Shown piece by piece: positions 46,115 to 54,091 of a stretch of 64,000 bases of DNA. A program made the position numbers and the translations under genes. Source of the DNA: an uncultured Desulfobulbus sp. (GTDB taxonomy: Bacteria; Desulfobacterota; Desulfobulbia; Desulfobulbales; Desulfobulbaceae); contig NZ_OY762276.1 in NCBI RefSeq assembly GCF_963665445.1, positions 900,001 through 964,000 on the forward strand. Reading direction: 5' to 3'. The notes under the pieces are model-generated. The model did not search any database, was not told where the DNA came from, and saw nothing but the letters and a program-made list of their open reading frames with translations. The number at the start of each line of letters is the position of its first letter. Within the stretch, counting starts at the first letter, position 1.

Positions 46115-46627
46115 ATGTCCCCTGAAACTCGATTAAGTGCCAGCCAGGAAGACTATCTGGAGGCCGTGTATCACATCGCCCGCGAAAAGAAAGTTGCCCG
46201 GGCCAAGGATATCGCCAAACGGCTGGATGTACGTGCATCGTCGGTGACCAACGCACTGCGCATGCTCTCGTCGCTTGGCCTGATCAACTATGCCCCTTAC
46301 GATTTGATCACCCTCACCGAAGCCGGTCTGGCCAAGGCCGAGGACATCGTCACCCGACATGAGGCCTTGGCCAATTTCATGGTGACGGTTCTCGGTGTCG
46401 ATCCGGTGGAGGCCAATAAAGCCGCCTGCAAGATGGAGCATTCCGTACCTAAGTCGATAGTCAACCGGCTCATCCAGTATGCCGATTATATCGCCCATTG
46501 TCCCCGTGGAGGCATAACCTGGGATTCGGGATTCGGTTACTACTGCAAAACCGGCTGTACCCAGGCCCAGTGTGATCGGCAGCGGCTGCAACCCGAGAAA
46601 CCGCCGGCTGATGAGGATGATGAGTAG
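46115..46627 (+). CDS. DtxR/MntR-type metal-dependent transcriptional regulator
   Basis: The 170-residue regulator has the DtxR family N-terminal winged HTH (about 8-70; SASQEDYLEAVYHIAREKKV and KRLDVRASSVTNALRMLSSL). A dimerisation/metal-binding domain follows, with RHEALANFMVTVLGVD and MEHSVPKSIVNRLIQY. Unlike iron-dependent DtxR it lacks an SH3-like third domain. A short Cys-rich tail follows (Cys144, Cys148, Cys153), unusual for the family. It probably controls metal uptake or redox genes. The ATG at 46115 is preferred; an upstream ATG at 46073 is in frame. Its own control region includes a CACG...CGTG inverted repeat at about 46007-46033. Confidence 0.8.
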   Translation: MSPETRLSASQEDYLEAVYHIAREKKVARAKDIAKRLDVRASSVTNALRMLSSLGLINYAPYDLITLTEAGLAKAEDIVTRHEALANFMVTVLGVDPVEANKAACKMEHSVPKSIVNRLIQYADYIAHCPRGGITWDSGFGYYCKTGCTQAQCDRQRLQPEKPPADEDDE

Positions 46628-46851
46628 TGCTTGGGGAAACCGTGTGAGGAAAACCGTGCCTTGTCCTGTTCGTGCCTCTCTTTTTGGTGCAATCTGTGCG
46701 TTTATCTGGTTTGGTGCACAGTCACGAATCGCTGCGTGCCGCTTTTTATGGCAGTTTTTCCAGAAGTCACCAGCATGACGTTTGCCCGGATTGAAATCGT
46801 CTCCCAGAGATCATCCTGTTACCAGTAACATTGCCCGATAATTCATTGACT

Positions 46852-47703
46852 ATGCCCATGGATCGCCCCGAAATCACCCAGCTTCTTTTTCATCCCATCA
46901 ATGTCGCTCGCAATGCTCCGCCCGAGGGGGCGATCGATTTTTCCGTGCCCGTGGAGGAGGAGGTGCATATTGCCTGCAGAATGTTCCACCACTCCCAGGA
47001 GCGGCCGACCCTGATTTTTTTTCATGGCAACGGCGAGATTATTCCCGATTACGACGAAGTCGGCCCCTGTTACGTCCAGGAAGGGCTCAATTTTCTTGTG
47101 GCGGAATATCGCGGCTACGGCTGGAGCACCGGCAGTCCGTTGACCAGCACCTTTTTGCCCGACAGCAACGCAGTTTTTCTCCATGCCTGCAACTGGCTCA
47201 AAGAGCAGGGGTATACCGGGGCAATTTTTGTTATGGGCCGGTCTCTTGGCAGTGCCAGCGCCATTGATGTGGCCTTGAATCACAGTGATTTCATCTGCGG
47301 CATGATTATCGAATCCGGCTTTGCCCGTACCCTGCCGCTGGCCAAGATGCTTGGCGTGGATCTTGAGGCCATGGGACTCAGCGAGGAGGAGTGTTTTAAT
47401 AACGCTGGAAAGATTCGTGAGGTCACCAAGCCGACTTTCATCCTCCATGGACAGTATGATCAGTTGATTCCGCTCTGGCAGGCGGAAACCCTGCAGGCCG
47501 AGTCCGGTGCCAGGAACAAGGAATTCCAGATCGTCCCCGGTGCAGATCACAACTCGCTCATCGCCACCGTTGGCCAGTTGTATTTTCAGGCAATCAAAAA
47601 GTTTGTCGAGAAGACCGCCGGCCTCACCCCGGACTGGCGGGAACGCCGTCGCCAGTTCAAGGCCCAGCAGGCAGAGAACAAGGGTGCAGGCAATGGTCAG
47701 TAA
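46852..47703 (+). CDS. Alpha/beta hydrolase
   Basis: A 283-residue cytosolic alpha/beta-fold hydrolase. Motifs are FFHGNGE (oxyanion region, about 53-59), the nucleophile elbow GRSLGS with the catalytic Ser (about 129-134), HGQYDQLIPLW (acid, about 198-208), and the catalytic His in PGADHN (about 227). The acyl or ester substrate is unknown; the family includes serine aminopeptidase-like and esterase enzymes. Its last codons overlap the start of the deaminase gene. The start at 46852 is the first ATG; a TTG at 46831 is also in frame. The 224-bp gap before it has no supportable ORF. Confidence 0.8.
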   Translation: MPMDRPEITQLLFHPINVARNAPPEGAIDFSVPVEEEVHIACRMFHHSQERPTLIFFHGNGEIIPDYDEVGPCYVQEGLNFLVAEYRGYGWSTGSPLTSTFLPDSNAVFLHACNWLKEQGYTGAIFVMGRSLGSASAIDVALNHSDFICGMIIESGFARTLPLAKMLGVDLEAMGLSEEECFNNAGKIREVTKPTFILHGQYDQLIPLWQAETLQAESGARNKEFQIVPGADHNSLIATVGQLYFQAIKKFVEKTAGLTPDWRERRRQFKAQQAENKGAGNGQ

Positions 47704-48187
47704 ACGAACCGGTTATCTTTCCTGGGACGAATACTTCATGGCGGTGGCCATCCTTTCCGGCCATCGCTCCAAAGACCCCAACACCCAGGTCGGTGCCTGC
47801 GTGGCCAACAGCCAGAACAAGATTGTCGGAGTGGGCTACAACGGCTTTCCCTGGGGCTGCTCGGACGACGAGTTGCCCTGGGACCGGGAAGGACATTTTC
47901 TCGATACCAAGTACCCCTATGTTTGCCACGCCGAACTCAATGCGGTCCTGAACTCGATCACCTATGACCTGCGGGACTGCCGGCTCTATGTGGCCCTGTT
48001 TCCATGCAACGAATGCACCAAGGTCATCATTCAGGCCGGTATCCGTGAAATCATTTACCTCTCCGATAAATACAAGGAGAGCGATTCGGTCCGGGCATCC
48101 AAGATCATGCTCGATAAGTCCAAAGCCATCTACCGCCAATTTACCCCATCCCGGGAGTCGATCCTGCTGAACTTCGCCGTGGATTGA
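47693..48187 (+). CDS. dCMP deaminase-like cytidine deaminase family protein
   Basis: The 164-residue zinc enzyme belongs to the dCMP/ComEB deaminase group. The zinc ligands are the His of CHAELNAVLN (about 81-90) and the two Cys residues of PCNECTKVI (about 104-112); catalytic Glu is in HAE. Other family features are SKDPNTQVGAC and GVGYNGFPWGC. Deoxycytidylate deaminase makes dUMP for thymidylate synthesis; ComEB-type members occur in competence loci. No competence genes are nearby, so a nucleotide role is more likely. Start overlaps the previous gene by 11 bp. Confidence 0.85.
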   Translation: MVSKRTGYLSWDEYFMAVAILSGHRSKDPNTQVGACVANSQNKIVGVGYNGFPWGCSDDELPWDREGHFLDTKYPYVCHAELNAVLNSITYDLRDCRLYVALFPCNECTKVIIQAGIREIIYLSDKYKESDSVRASKIMLDKSKAIYRQFTPSRESILLNFAVD

Positions 48188-48336
48188 CCCTGTTGGTACC
48201 GCCGGATTGGTTGATTGGTGGTCCATCTCAACATATCTCCACAGCGGGGCGATCTTGACGCCGCCCATCTCGGGGGCGCCATCGACTGGACCTCAGGGTT
48301 GCCGCCTCCAGACAGGGAGAAGACCAAGGAAACTGA

Positions 48337-49665
48337 ATGCGATTTACAGACCTGGCACTGCCAGAACCCCTCGGCAAGGGTATTGCCGAAGCAGGCTTCG
48401 TTGAATGCACCCCCATCCAGGAGCTGACTCTGCCGTTGGCTCTCTCCGGCCAGGATGTGGCCGGGAAAGGCCAGACAGGCACAGGCAAGACCGCTGCCTT
48501 TCTCCTCACCCTCTTTTGCAAATTACTGCAAACCACCCCAGACATGGAATCGCGGCAGCCGCGGGCCCTGATCCTCGCCCCGACCCGCGAGTTGGTCGTT
48601 CAGATCGAGCAGGATGCACAGCAACTGGGACTCCATTGCGGATTTACCATCCAGGCCGTGTACGGCGGCGTTGACTACAACAAACAGCGCGATGGCCTCA
48701 AACAGGGGGTGGATATCCTTATCGGCACTCCCGGCCGGCTGATCGATTACCTCAAGCAAAAGGTCTACAGCCTTTCCCAGGTGGAAATGCTGGTGATCGA
48801 CGAGGCGGACCGCATGTTTGACCTGGGGTTTATCGGCGACCTTCGCTTTCTTCTCCGGCGCCTGCCCCCCTTTGATCAGCGGCAAAACCTGATGTTCTCC
48901 GCCACCCTCAACCATCGGGTGATGGAACTGGCCTACGAGTTCATGAACATGCCGCAAAAGGTCAGTGTCGGCGGGGATACGGTCACCGCCGAGCGGGTGG
49001 AGGAACTGCTCTACCATGTCGGCAGCACCGAGAAATTCTCTCTGCTTCTTGGATTGTTGCAGCGGGAAGCCACCCAGCGGACCATGATCTTCGTCAACAC
49101 CAAGCGCCAGGGGGAGCGGCTCCAGGGGTTGATGGAGGCCAACGGCTTTGCCTGCCGCATTATTTCCGGTGATGTGGCCCAGGCCAAACGGTTGAAGATC
49201 ATGCGCGAGTTCAAGCAGGGCGATTTGCCCTTTCTCATCGCCACCGATGTGGCCTCACGGGGCTTGCATATCGAGGGTGTGAGCCACGTGATCAACTACG
49301 ACCTGCCCGAGGACCCCGAGGATTACGTGCACCGGATCGGTCGAACCGCCCGCGCCGGTGCCGAGGGCAAGGCCATCTCCCTTGCCGACGAGGAGGGGGC
49401 GCTCAACCTGGAGGCCATCGAGGCCTATATCGGCCACCCCATCCCCACCGAATGGGCCGACGATGAGCTGTTCGTCAACGAGTATTCCCGGCCGAGCCGG
49501 AGTAAGCGGGGCAAACGGCGAAAAAGCTCCCGATCAGTGAAAAAATCACAGGGTGCAGGCGAAGAGGGGGCGGAGGCAACTGCGCCAGCTGCATCCTCTG
49601 GGGAGAAGGGCGAGGCGCCAAAGCGGCGGCGGAGAAGAAAAGAAAAATCCCCAACTAAGGACTGA
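48337..49665 (+). CDS. DEAD-box ATP-dependent RNA helicase (RhlB/RhlE-like)
   Basis: A 442-residue RNA helicase with both RecA-like domains. Domain 1 (about 1-210) holds Q motif FVECTPIQELTLP, motif I AGKGQTGTGKT, PTRELV, GTPGR and DEAD. Domain 2 (about 215-375) holds SATLNH-type linker, RGLHIEGVSHVINYDLP and HRIGRTARAG. The last ~70 residues are Lys/Arg/Ser-rich (KRRRRRKEKSPT), typical of RNA-binding tails. It is RhlB- or RhlE-like; these help RNA decay or ribosome assembly. The start has AAGGAAACTGA upstream. A possible structured RNA begins at the stop codon. Confidence 0.92.
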   Translation: MRFTDLALPEPLGKGIAEAGFVECTPIQELTLPLALSGQDVAGKGQTGTGKTAAFLLTLFCKLLQTTPDMESRQPRALILAPTRELVVQIEQDAQQLGLHCGFTIQAVYGGVDYNKQRDGLKQGVDILIGTPGRLIDYLKQKVYSLSQVEMLVIDEADRMFDLGFIGDLRFLLRRLPPFDQRQNLMFSATLNHRVMELAYEFMNMPQKVSVGGDTVTAERVEELLYHVGSTEKFSLLLGLLQREATQRTMIFVNTKRQGERLQGLMEANGFACRIISGDVAQAKRLKIMREFKQGDLPFLIATDVASRGLHIEGVSHVINYDLPEDPEDYVHRIGRTARAGAEGKAISLADEEGALNLEAIEAYIGHPIPTEWADDELFVNEYSRPSRSKRGKRRKSSRSVKKSQGAGEEGAEATAPAASSGEKGEAPKRRRRRKEKSPTKD

Positions 49666-49742
49666 AACTTTGTGTCCCGCATGCCCCTGCGTACCGAAAG
49701 GTTCCGGTACGGCTTGGTGTGCGGGAGTTGCAAACTCCAGTC
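49660..49742 (+). ncRNA. Candidate structured RNA at the 3' end of the helicase gene
   Basis: Five stems fit this short span. Outer GACTG (49660-49664) pairs with CAGTC (49738-49742), and CCCGCA (49676-49681) pairs with TGCGGG (49720-49725). Inside that, GTACCG (49691-49696) pairs with CGGTAC (49705-49710) over an eight-base loop. Finally GAGTT (49725-49729) pairs with AACTC (49733-49737). The nested, multi-branch layout is unlikely by chance, but no T tract follows and the family is unknown. It could be an attenuator, an mRNA 3'-end structure or a small RNA. Confidence 0.35.
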
Positions 49743-49812
49743 TTTAACCGAGGATTTTATCAGACGGCATAAACGCCGACAAAACGGCGATCCGACACGT
49801 TCTTTTCGGGGG

Positions 49813-50109
49813 TTACTGCATTGCCGCAGCCATCTGCGGTGCTTCCGAAACGATTCTGCTCCGCAGCGAGGCAGACGCTTTGGGTTCAAAGGTGAGACCG
49901 TACCAGGGCTGCTGATTCATCAGGCCGACTGCATGGCGTTCTATTCTGCCCTGGCCGATCCGTTTTTCCATGAAATCCATCCATTCAACCGCCTGCAGAC
50001 GGCTGGAAAACGGGCCGGCAACCATAATGTCGTCGTGCTCGATTCCTTTGGATTCAAGATAGTTGTCGATCTGCTCCTGTTCCTGAAAAATTCCCATGTG
50101 TACTTTCAC
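49813..50109 (-). CDS. Hypothetical protein, 98 residues
   Basis: An unrecognised soluble protein. It starts at a GTG with an AGGAAGA ribosome site six bases upstream. The sequence has a helical first part (GIFQEQEQIDNYLESKGIEH), a MVAGPFSSRLQAVEWMDFME segment, and an NQQPWYGLTFEP strand near the end. Acidic and hydrophobic residues are mixed as in a folded domain. No motif suggests activity. It is isolated between the helicase gene and a small membrane-protein gene on the same strand. Confidence 0.5.
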   Translation of the reverse strand: MKVHMGIFQEQEQIDNYLESKGIEHDDIMVAGPFSSRLQAVEWMDFMEKRIGQGRIERHAVGLMNQQPWYGLTFEPKASASLRSRIVSEAPQMAAAMQ

Positions 50110-50175
50110 GTTGTCTTCCTGTGTTGTGGTTTACAGTGGATATGATGGTGGTTGCCTCTGCCTCAAAGATCGGGC

Positions 50176-50463
50176 TCAATAGCTCACGCTTGCCCGGGAT
50201 TGACGCTTGTTTTGACGGGTTGCATGCACTGCCTGCGGTCTCTGGAGGGTTTCTCTGCTTGCCTTTTTCGTCGCGGTTCCGGAACCGGTAAGATCGGAAC
50301 AGGAGAAAAAACAATACCAGTCGCTGCGTTGTTGCGGCTGGCGAGCAGCATCATCGAGCGTGCGTTGTGCTGAAAAGGTGCGCACCTTACGGCCAGCCAT
50401 GCCGGCCAGATGGAGAGCACAAACCAAGACCACTAATCCTGTGAATACCTGGCTCAGTTCCAT
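50176..50463 (-). CDS. Small single-span membrane protein, unknown
   Basis: A 95-residue protein with a strong N-terminal membrane helix (MELSQVFTGLVVLVCALHLA, about 1-20) and a basic, Arg/Gln/Ser-rich tail. A near-perfect AGGAGG ribosome site lies seven bases upstream of the ATG, which supports it as a real gene. The tail composition looks unstructured. No family is recognised. Its stop is close to the repeat-flanked region on the other side, and no operon partner is seen. Confidence 0.5.
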   Translation of the reverse strand: MELSQVFTGLVVLVCALHLAGMAGRKVRTFSAQRTLDDAARQPQQRSDWYCFFSCSDLTGSGTATKKASRETLQRPQAVHATRQNKRQSRASVSY

Positions 50464-50494
50464 GCGATCCTCCTATGGAGCAAAAGAGAATAGT

Positions 50495-50593
50495 GATAGC
50501 CTCGTAATGAACCTGAAAACGGAGCTGCCACACATCACAAAACAGTGGCTTACGAAGCGCGGTCCATCATCCCCGAATTTTTTTACGGAAACG
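50495..50593 (+). repeat. Dispersed 99-bp repeat, copy 3 (divergent)
   Basis: This copy begins GATAGCCTCGTAATGAACC and ends TTTTTTTACGGAAACG; the TTACGAAGC block is preserved. It lies in the 205-bp gap between the small membrane-protein gene and the Usp gene. Confidence 0.55.
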
Positions 50594-50668
50594 ATAAAGG
50601 TGTGTTAATTTCTGCTTGATCCGTTCTGATGTACTCGTCGTCACCAGAAAGGGCGCAGTTGACCCTTG

Positions 50669-51553
50669 TCAAATGAGATCGCGAACGCCGTTTTTCCCCA
50701 ACCGTTTGACCACCAGGGTCGGGCGTGCCGAAATCATTGCCACCCGCTCGACAACGGAGCCGAGCAGGATTTTGGCCATGGCGCTGCGGCCATAGGTGCC
50801 CAGCACGATGAGGTCGATATCGTGCTTCTCGCCGTACTGGACAATGGTTTCAGAGGGCGATCCATGGAGGATGTCCTTGAAGACCTTGACTCCAAAACGC
50901 TCCCCCTGGCCGATTAAGGTTTCAAGCGGCGGAAAACTATCCCGCCGCGCCGACTCAAGGACCCCATAGAGAAAACTGCGTTCCATGGGGATATCAAGTA
51001 CGGTCAGGGCGTGGACTTCGCCACCAAAGGCCAGGGCCAGTTCCAGGGCCCGCTGGCCCGCTTCCATGCTGTAGCGCGAGCCGTCGATGCCTACCAGGAT
51101 CCGTGAGAAGGCAATTTCCGCTCCCTCGGGAACCATGAGCACATCACAGGGGCTGTAGCCGATAACCTTGGTGGTGGTTTGCCCGAGAATCGCACGCTCG
51201 ATCCGGGAGCGCTTGGGATACCCCATGAAAATCAACCCTGCATTCTCCGTTTCCGCTGTTCGAACAATCTCTTCGACCGGATCGCCGATGATATGAATGG
51301 TGCGAACTTTCTGTCCCTGTTCTCCTGCCAGTCGTTTCAGATCCGCCAGGCACTGTTCGAAAGGTTGGCTGAGTTGCTCGTCCGCGGCCTTGATTTTCCA
51401 CCGGTTCATATTGCCCTCGTAGCGGGGCGTCACCGACACGGCGAGTACTTCAGCCTTGAGGAACTGAGCCATGCGCAGGGCCTGGTGAAAGGCCCCTTTG
51501 CTCGCATCGCTCGGATCAACAGCAACCAGAATGGTCGAGACAGCCTCGGGCAT
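50669..51553 (-). CDS. Tandem universal stress protein
   Basis: The 294-residue protein has two Usp domains (about 5-145 and 152-294). Each has an ILVAVD-type first strand (VSTILVAVDPSD; FSRILVGIDGSRY) and the nucleotide-binding loop near its end. Domain 1 shows GYPKRSRIERAILGQTTTKV and domain 2 shows GTYGRSAMAKILLGSVVERV, both close to the GxxG(9x)G(S/T) pattern, so ATP-type nucleotide binding is likely. The start at 51553 is favoured by GAGG upstream; an ATG at 51565 is also in frame. It is the third gene after the sigma-54 promoter at 53606-53621, following Usp-membrane and TauE genes, and may modulate the transport function. Confidence 0.88.
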   Translation of the reverse strand: MPEAVSTILVAVDPSDASKGAFHQALRMAQFLKAEVLAVSVTPRYEGNMNRWKIKAADEQLSQPFEQCLADLKRLAGEQGQKVRTIHIIGDPVEEIVRTAETENAGLIFMGYPKRSRIERAILGQTTTKVIGYSPCDVLMVPEGAEIAFSRILVGIDGSRYSMEAGQRALELALAFGGEVHALTVLDIPMERSFLYGVLESARRDSFPPLETLIGQGERFGVKVFKDILHGSPSETIVQYGEKHDIDLIVLGTYGRSAMAKILLGSVVERVAMISARPTLVVKRLGKNGVRDLI

Positions 51554-51575
51554 ACCGTACCTCATTTACGTGTGA

Positions 51576-52637
51576 TCAGGAGTTACTGGCAACAGCATTC
51601 TCCATCCGGCGCGCCTTGAACAGGTTGGTGAGGATGATACCTGCACCGATGCAGAGCGCGCAGCACATGATGAGGAAGCTGGCCTGGGTCAGAGATTTTA
51701 CCAGAGAGTCATTCCAGGAGGTGACCTGCAATTGATTCAAGTACTTGGGCATGGCGAAGAAGCGGCTGACGGCAACGATCAGCATGATGGTGGCCATAAC
51801 ATACTTGATCATGTACTCCTTGACGTAAGTGGTCCCGATGGCACCAAGCTGAACGCCGAAGAGCGAGCCGGCCAATATAAGCATAACCAGACGAATGTCA
51901 ACCATTCCGTAGTAGGCCCAGATCAGGGTGCCGCCCAGGCCCATGACAAAGGCGATAACCAACTCGGTGGCAGAGGCGACGATGGCGGAAGCGCCGACAA
52001 TATACATCAGACCGGGAACACCGATAAAACCGCCGACGGCGATGGTTGCAGCCAGCATACCGGTGGCGATGGCTACGGGAATGAGGAACCACATGGAAAT
52101 GCGCAGGTTCGCAGTCTTCATGGTCAGCATCGGCCAAAGCTCGATCTTCTGCAGACGTTTGGCCAGGGTGGGGCCGGCAGCAGGTTTGTCTTCAGGCTCA
52201 TTTTTCATCTTCATCGCATCGCGCATAACAAAGGAACCGACGATGACAAGCACGCAGACGAAGACAAAGCTGACATAGAGGTTGGAACCGGCCTGCCCCC
52301 ATTTCTCGAGGATAATTTTTTGAATCTGGATGCCCACCTGCACGCCGATCTCGGCAAAAACACCCATAATGACGCCGAGTTTGATATCAACCTGGCCGTA
52401 TTTGAAGCGCTTGATCGAGCCGACCAGGGCTTTGGGGAATTTGTGGCACATGTTACTGGCAACGGCCACGGTGCCGGGAACGCCCAGACTCATCATGCCC
52501 GGGGTGAGCACAAAGGCACCGCCGGAACCAATGAACCCGGAAACCAGGCCGCCGATAAAGCCGACGATAAAAAGAAAGAGGATGTTGTACGCGTTGAGAT
52601 CGATAAATTGAATTGCTTCAGTCACTGCTCCGTGCAT
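51576..52637 (-). CDS. TauE/SafE-family sulfite exporter-like membrane protein
   Basis: A 353-residue integral membrane protein with about eight hydrophobic helices, for example FLFIVGFIGGLVSGFIGSGG (about 20-39) and LYVSFVFVCVLVIVGSFV. The glycine-rich GFIGSGGAFVLTPGMM and a later ATIAVGGFIGVPGLMYI are the repeated TauE motifs. The family exports sulfite, sulfonates or other anions. In sulfate reducers such proteins are often next to Usp genes, as here. There is a cytoplasmic loop at about 140-165 rich in Lys and Glu. Substrate is inferred only by family. Confidence 0.88.
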   Translation of the reverse strand: MHGAVTEAIQFIDLNAYNILFLFIVGFIGGLVSGFIGSGGAFVLTPGMMSLGVPGTVAVASNMCHKFPKALVGSIKRFKYGQVDIKLGVIMGVFAEIGVQVGIQIQKIILEKWGQAGSNLYVSFVFVCVLVIVGSFVMRDAMKMKNEPEDKPAAGPTLAKRLQKIELWPMLTMKTANLRISMWFLIPVAIATGMLAATIAVGGFIGVPGLMYIVGASAIVASATELVIAFVMGLGGTLIWAYYGMVDIRLVMLILAGSLFGVQLGAIGTTYVKEYMIKYVMATIMLIVAVSRFFAMPKYLNQLQVTSWNDSLVKSLTQASFLIMCCALCIGAGIILTNLFKARRMENAVASNS

Positions 52638-52719
52638 TGTTCGCTCCTTAATTCAGTCTCATGAAAGGATGAGGTTGGCTGGCCGCCAACAAGGACGGCC
52701 ACTGCTAATTGTCCAATAA

Positions 52720-53556
52720 TTAGGCGTTGACCTGGGCCCGGGGACGGGTGTCGGGGCGCGGTGCCGTAACTTTGCGATCTGCCTCACTCCGTTTTACGGC
52801 GGTCTTCTTCGAGGCCTCGATGCCAAGAGCTGACCAGAAAGAGCTGGTGAAGTTGCCATGGAGATAGGAGACCGCGAACACGGTTGCCACTGGCAGCAGT
52901 GCGTAGATGCCACCCTTTGCCCAATACTTCATGACAAAGTCTGCGTGGGTGAACACCGCTGCGTAGAGGCCGACAGTGAGTGCTCCAAAGATGAAACAGT
53001 TTTTAATGTGACGTGCCTTGCTGATAGTGGACATAGCGAATACTCCTTTTCCTTGGGTGGTATGAAAAATGGTCTTGCAGCTTTGACCTGATTTGGTCGT
53101 GATGACCGGAAAGACGGGCACCGGAGATCCCTTGGCCACTGCGGCCAGACGGATTCCTTTGTCGATAACCACAAATTCGATACGTTTTTTGGCGTGGCAC
53201 AACCGATCGATGGCCTCGGTTATCTTGCCAAGTTCGGCATGATGCTCGAGAACAACGCCCTGGGACTTGGCTTTGGCCTGAAAGATCCGCTCGCTCTCCC
53301 GCATGGCGGTGGCAAAGAGTTTGCTCCGCTTTCCCCGATCACCAAAGAGGGGCAGGGTGTCGACATGAACGGCGAGGATGTTGTAGTGCAGGCGATGGGC
53401 AACGTTGAGGGCATAGTCCATCACATGCTCGGACATGTGGCCGTTGCGGGTTACGGCGAGAATAAACGGTCGCTCCTTTTGGCCTGTTCCCAGTGCGCTT
53501 GCACCTTGAGCGCGAAGTTGTTCGGGGACTGTCGAAAGGGGTGGAGCGTTGTGCAT
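52720..53556 (-). CDS. Usp-like domain fused to a two-helix membrane domain
   Basis: The 278-residue frame joins a Usp-like domain (about 30-165; RPFILAVTRNGHMSEHVMDY) to a C-terminal hydrophobic module. The latter starts MSTISKARHIKNCFIFG (about 175) and includes two membrane segments (FIFGALTVGLYAAVFTHADF, then IYALLPVATVFAVSY). A short Ser/Lys tail follows. That module has its own ATG at 53034 with AAGGAG upstream, so it may also be made alone as a 104-residue protein. The main start used is 53556, since the sigma-54 promoter places the mRNA 5' end near 53595. It heads the operon with TauE and the tandem Usp. Confidence 0.7.
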   Translation of the reverse strand: MHNAPPLSTVPEQLRAQGASALGTGQKERPFILAVTRNGHMSEHVMDYALNVAHRLHYNILAVHVDTLPLFGDRGKRSKLFATAMRESERIFQAKAKSQGVVLEHHAELGKITEAIDRLCHAKKRIEFVVIDKGIRLAAVAKGSPVPVFPVITTKSGQSCKTIFHTTQGKGVFAMSTISKARHIKNCFIFGALTVGLYAAVFTHADFVMKYWAKGGIYALLPVATVFAVSYLHGNFTSSFWSALGIEASKKTAVKRSEADRKVTAPRPDTRPRAQVNA

Positions 53557-53605
53557 AGAATGTTTTCCGTTTATTGTTTTTTTTTGATGCATGTAGCCCT
53601 AGTGA

Positions 53606-53621
53606 AGCGAGATCCGTGCCA
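53606..53621 (-). promoter_or_regulatory. Sigma-54-type promoter for the Usp-TauE operon
   Basis: On the minus strand the sequence is TGGCACGGATCTCGCT: perfect -24 TGGCACG and -12 GC at exact GG-N10-GC spacing (TCGCT for TTGCT). The start would be near 53595, 39 bases before the ATG at 53556. Confidence 0.65.
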
Positions 53622-53696
53622 ATTGATCGTTGTTGAGTTAACTGATTGTCTTTATAGAAATTTTTTAAAAATTATGATTGAGCGCTCATTTTTTTG

Positions 53697-53715
53697 TTGT
53701 TGCATATCGCAACAA
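53697..53715. promoter_or_regulatory. Enhancer-like palindrome A
   Basis: TTGTTGCATATCGCAACAA has perfect 7-bp arms around a five-base centre. It lies about 76 bp upstream of the sigma-54 promoter. A second palindrome of the same core is centred 52 bp further, about five helical turns away, so both would face the same side of the DNA. Confidence 0.5.
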
Positions 53716-53750
53716 TTGATTGAAGCTAGCAGGGATTGGCCGATTTTATC

Positions 53751-53765
53751 GTTGCATTCTGCAAC
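53751..53765. promoter_or_regulatory. Enhancer-like palindrome B
   Basis: GTTGCATTCTGCAAC has 5-bp perfect arms GTTGC/GCAAC and shares the GTTGCAT-CGCAAC-like layout with palindrome A. Together they resemble upstream activating sites of an NtrC-type activator. The gap around them (53593-54091) also contains repeat copy 4 and the lon-like gene's leader, and no ORF. Confidence 0.5.
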
Positions 53766-53906
53766 AGTGTCCAGCGGGGGCGTTACACAGGGTAACATCA
53801 CCTGCCGCAGGGCATGTTGCCCAGAGCTCTCCAGGGCGAAACCAACGGCAAAATAGAAAAAATCCTGGTCAAACTGAGTAGATATGCTTTGCAGAGGCGG
53901 TATTGT

Positions 53907-54005
53907 CGTTCTCGTATAAAGCCCCGAAAACGACGTTTCGAGCTTCGTAACCAACTGATTTCACATGACGTGATTTCCAGGTATTTGACTTTTTGCGATG
54001 CCATC
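53907..54005 (-). repeat. Dispersed 99-bp repeat, copy 4
   Basis: Read on the minus strand the copy starts GATGGCATCGCAAAAAGTC and ends TATACGAGAACG, with TTACGAAGCTCGAAACGTCG internal. It is close to copies 1 and 5 and is in the opposite orientation, just upstream of the Lon-type protease gene. Confidence 0.85.
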
Positions 54006-54091
54006 GGTATTGATTTTGCAAAATGCCACTAACGAATCAGTGCCCCTTAAAATTAACGGATCGACGTACCTCGAAGAGAAAGGAAACCGCC

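Noticed and set aside
46572-46828. Two short overlapping plus-strand ORFs after the DtxR-like gene
   Set aside because: Neither has a convincing ribosome site or family; both are short and rich in hydrophobic-poor mixed sequence in an intergenic gap.
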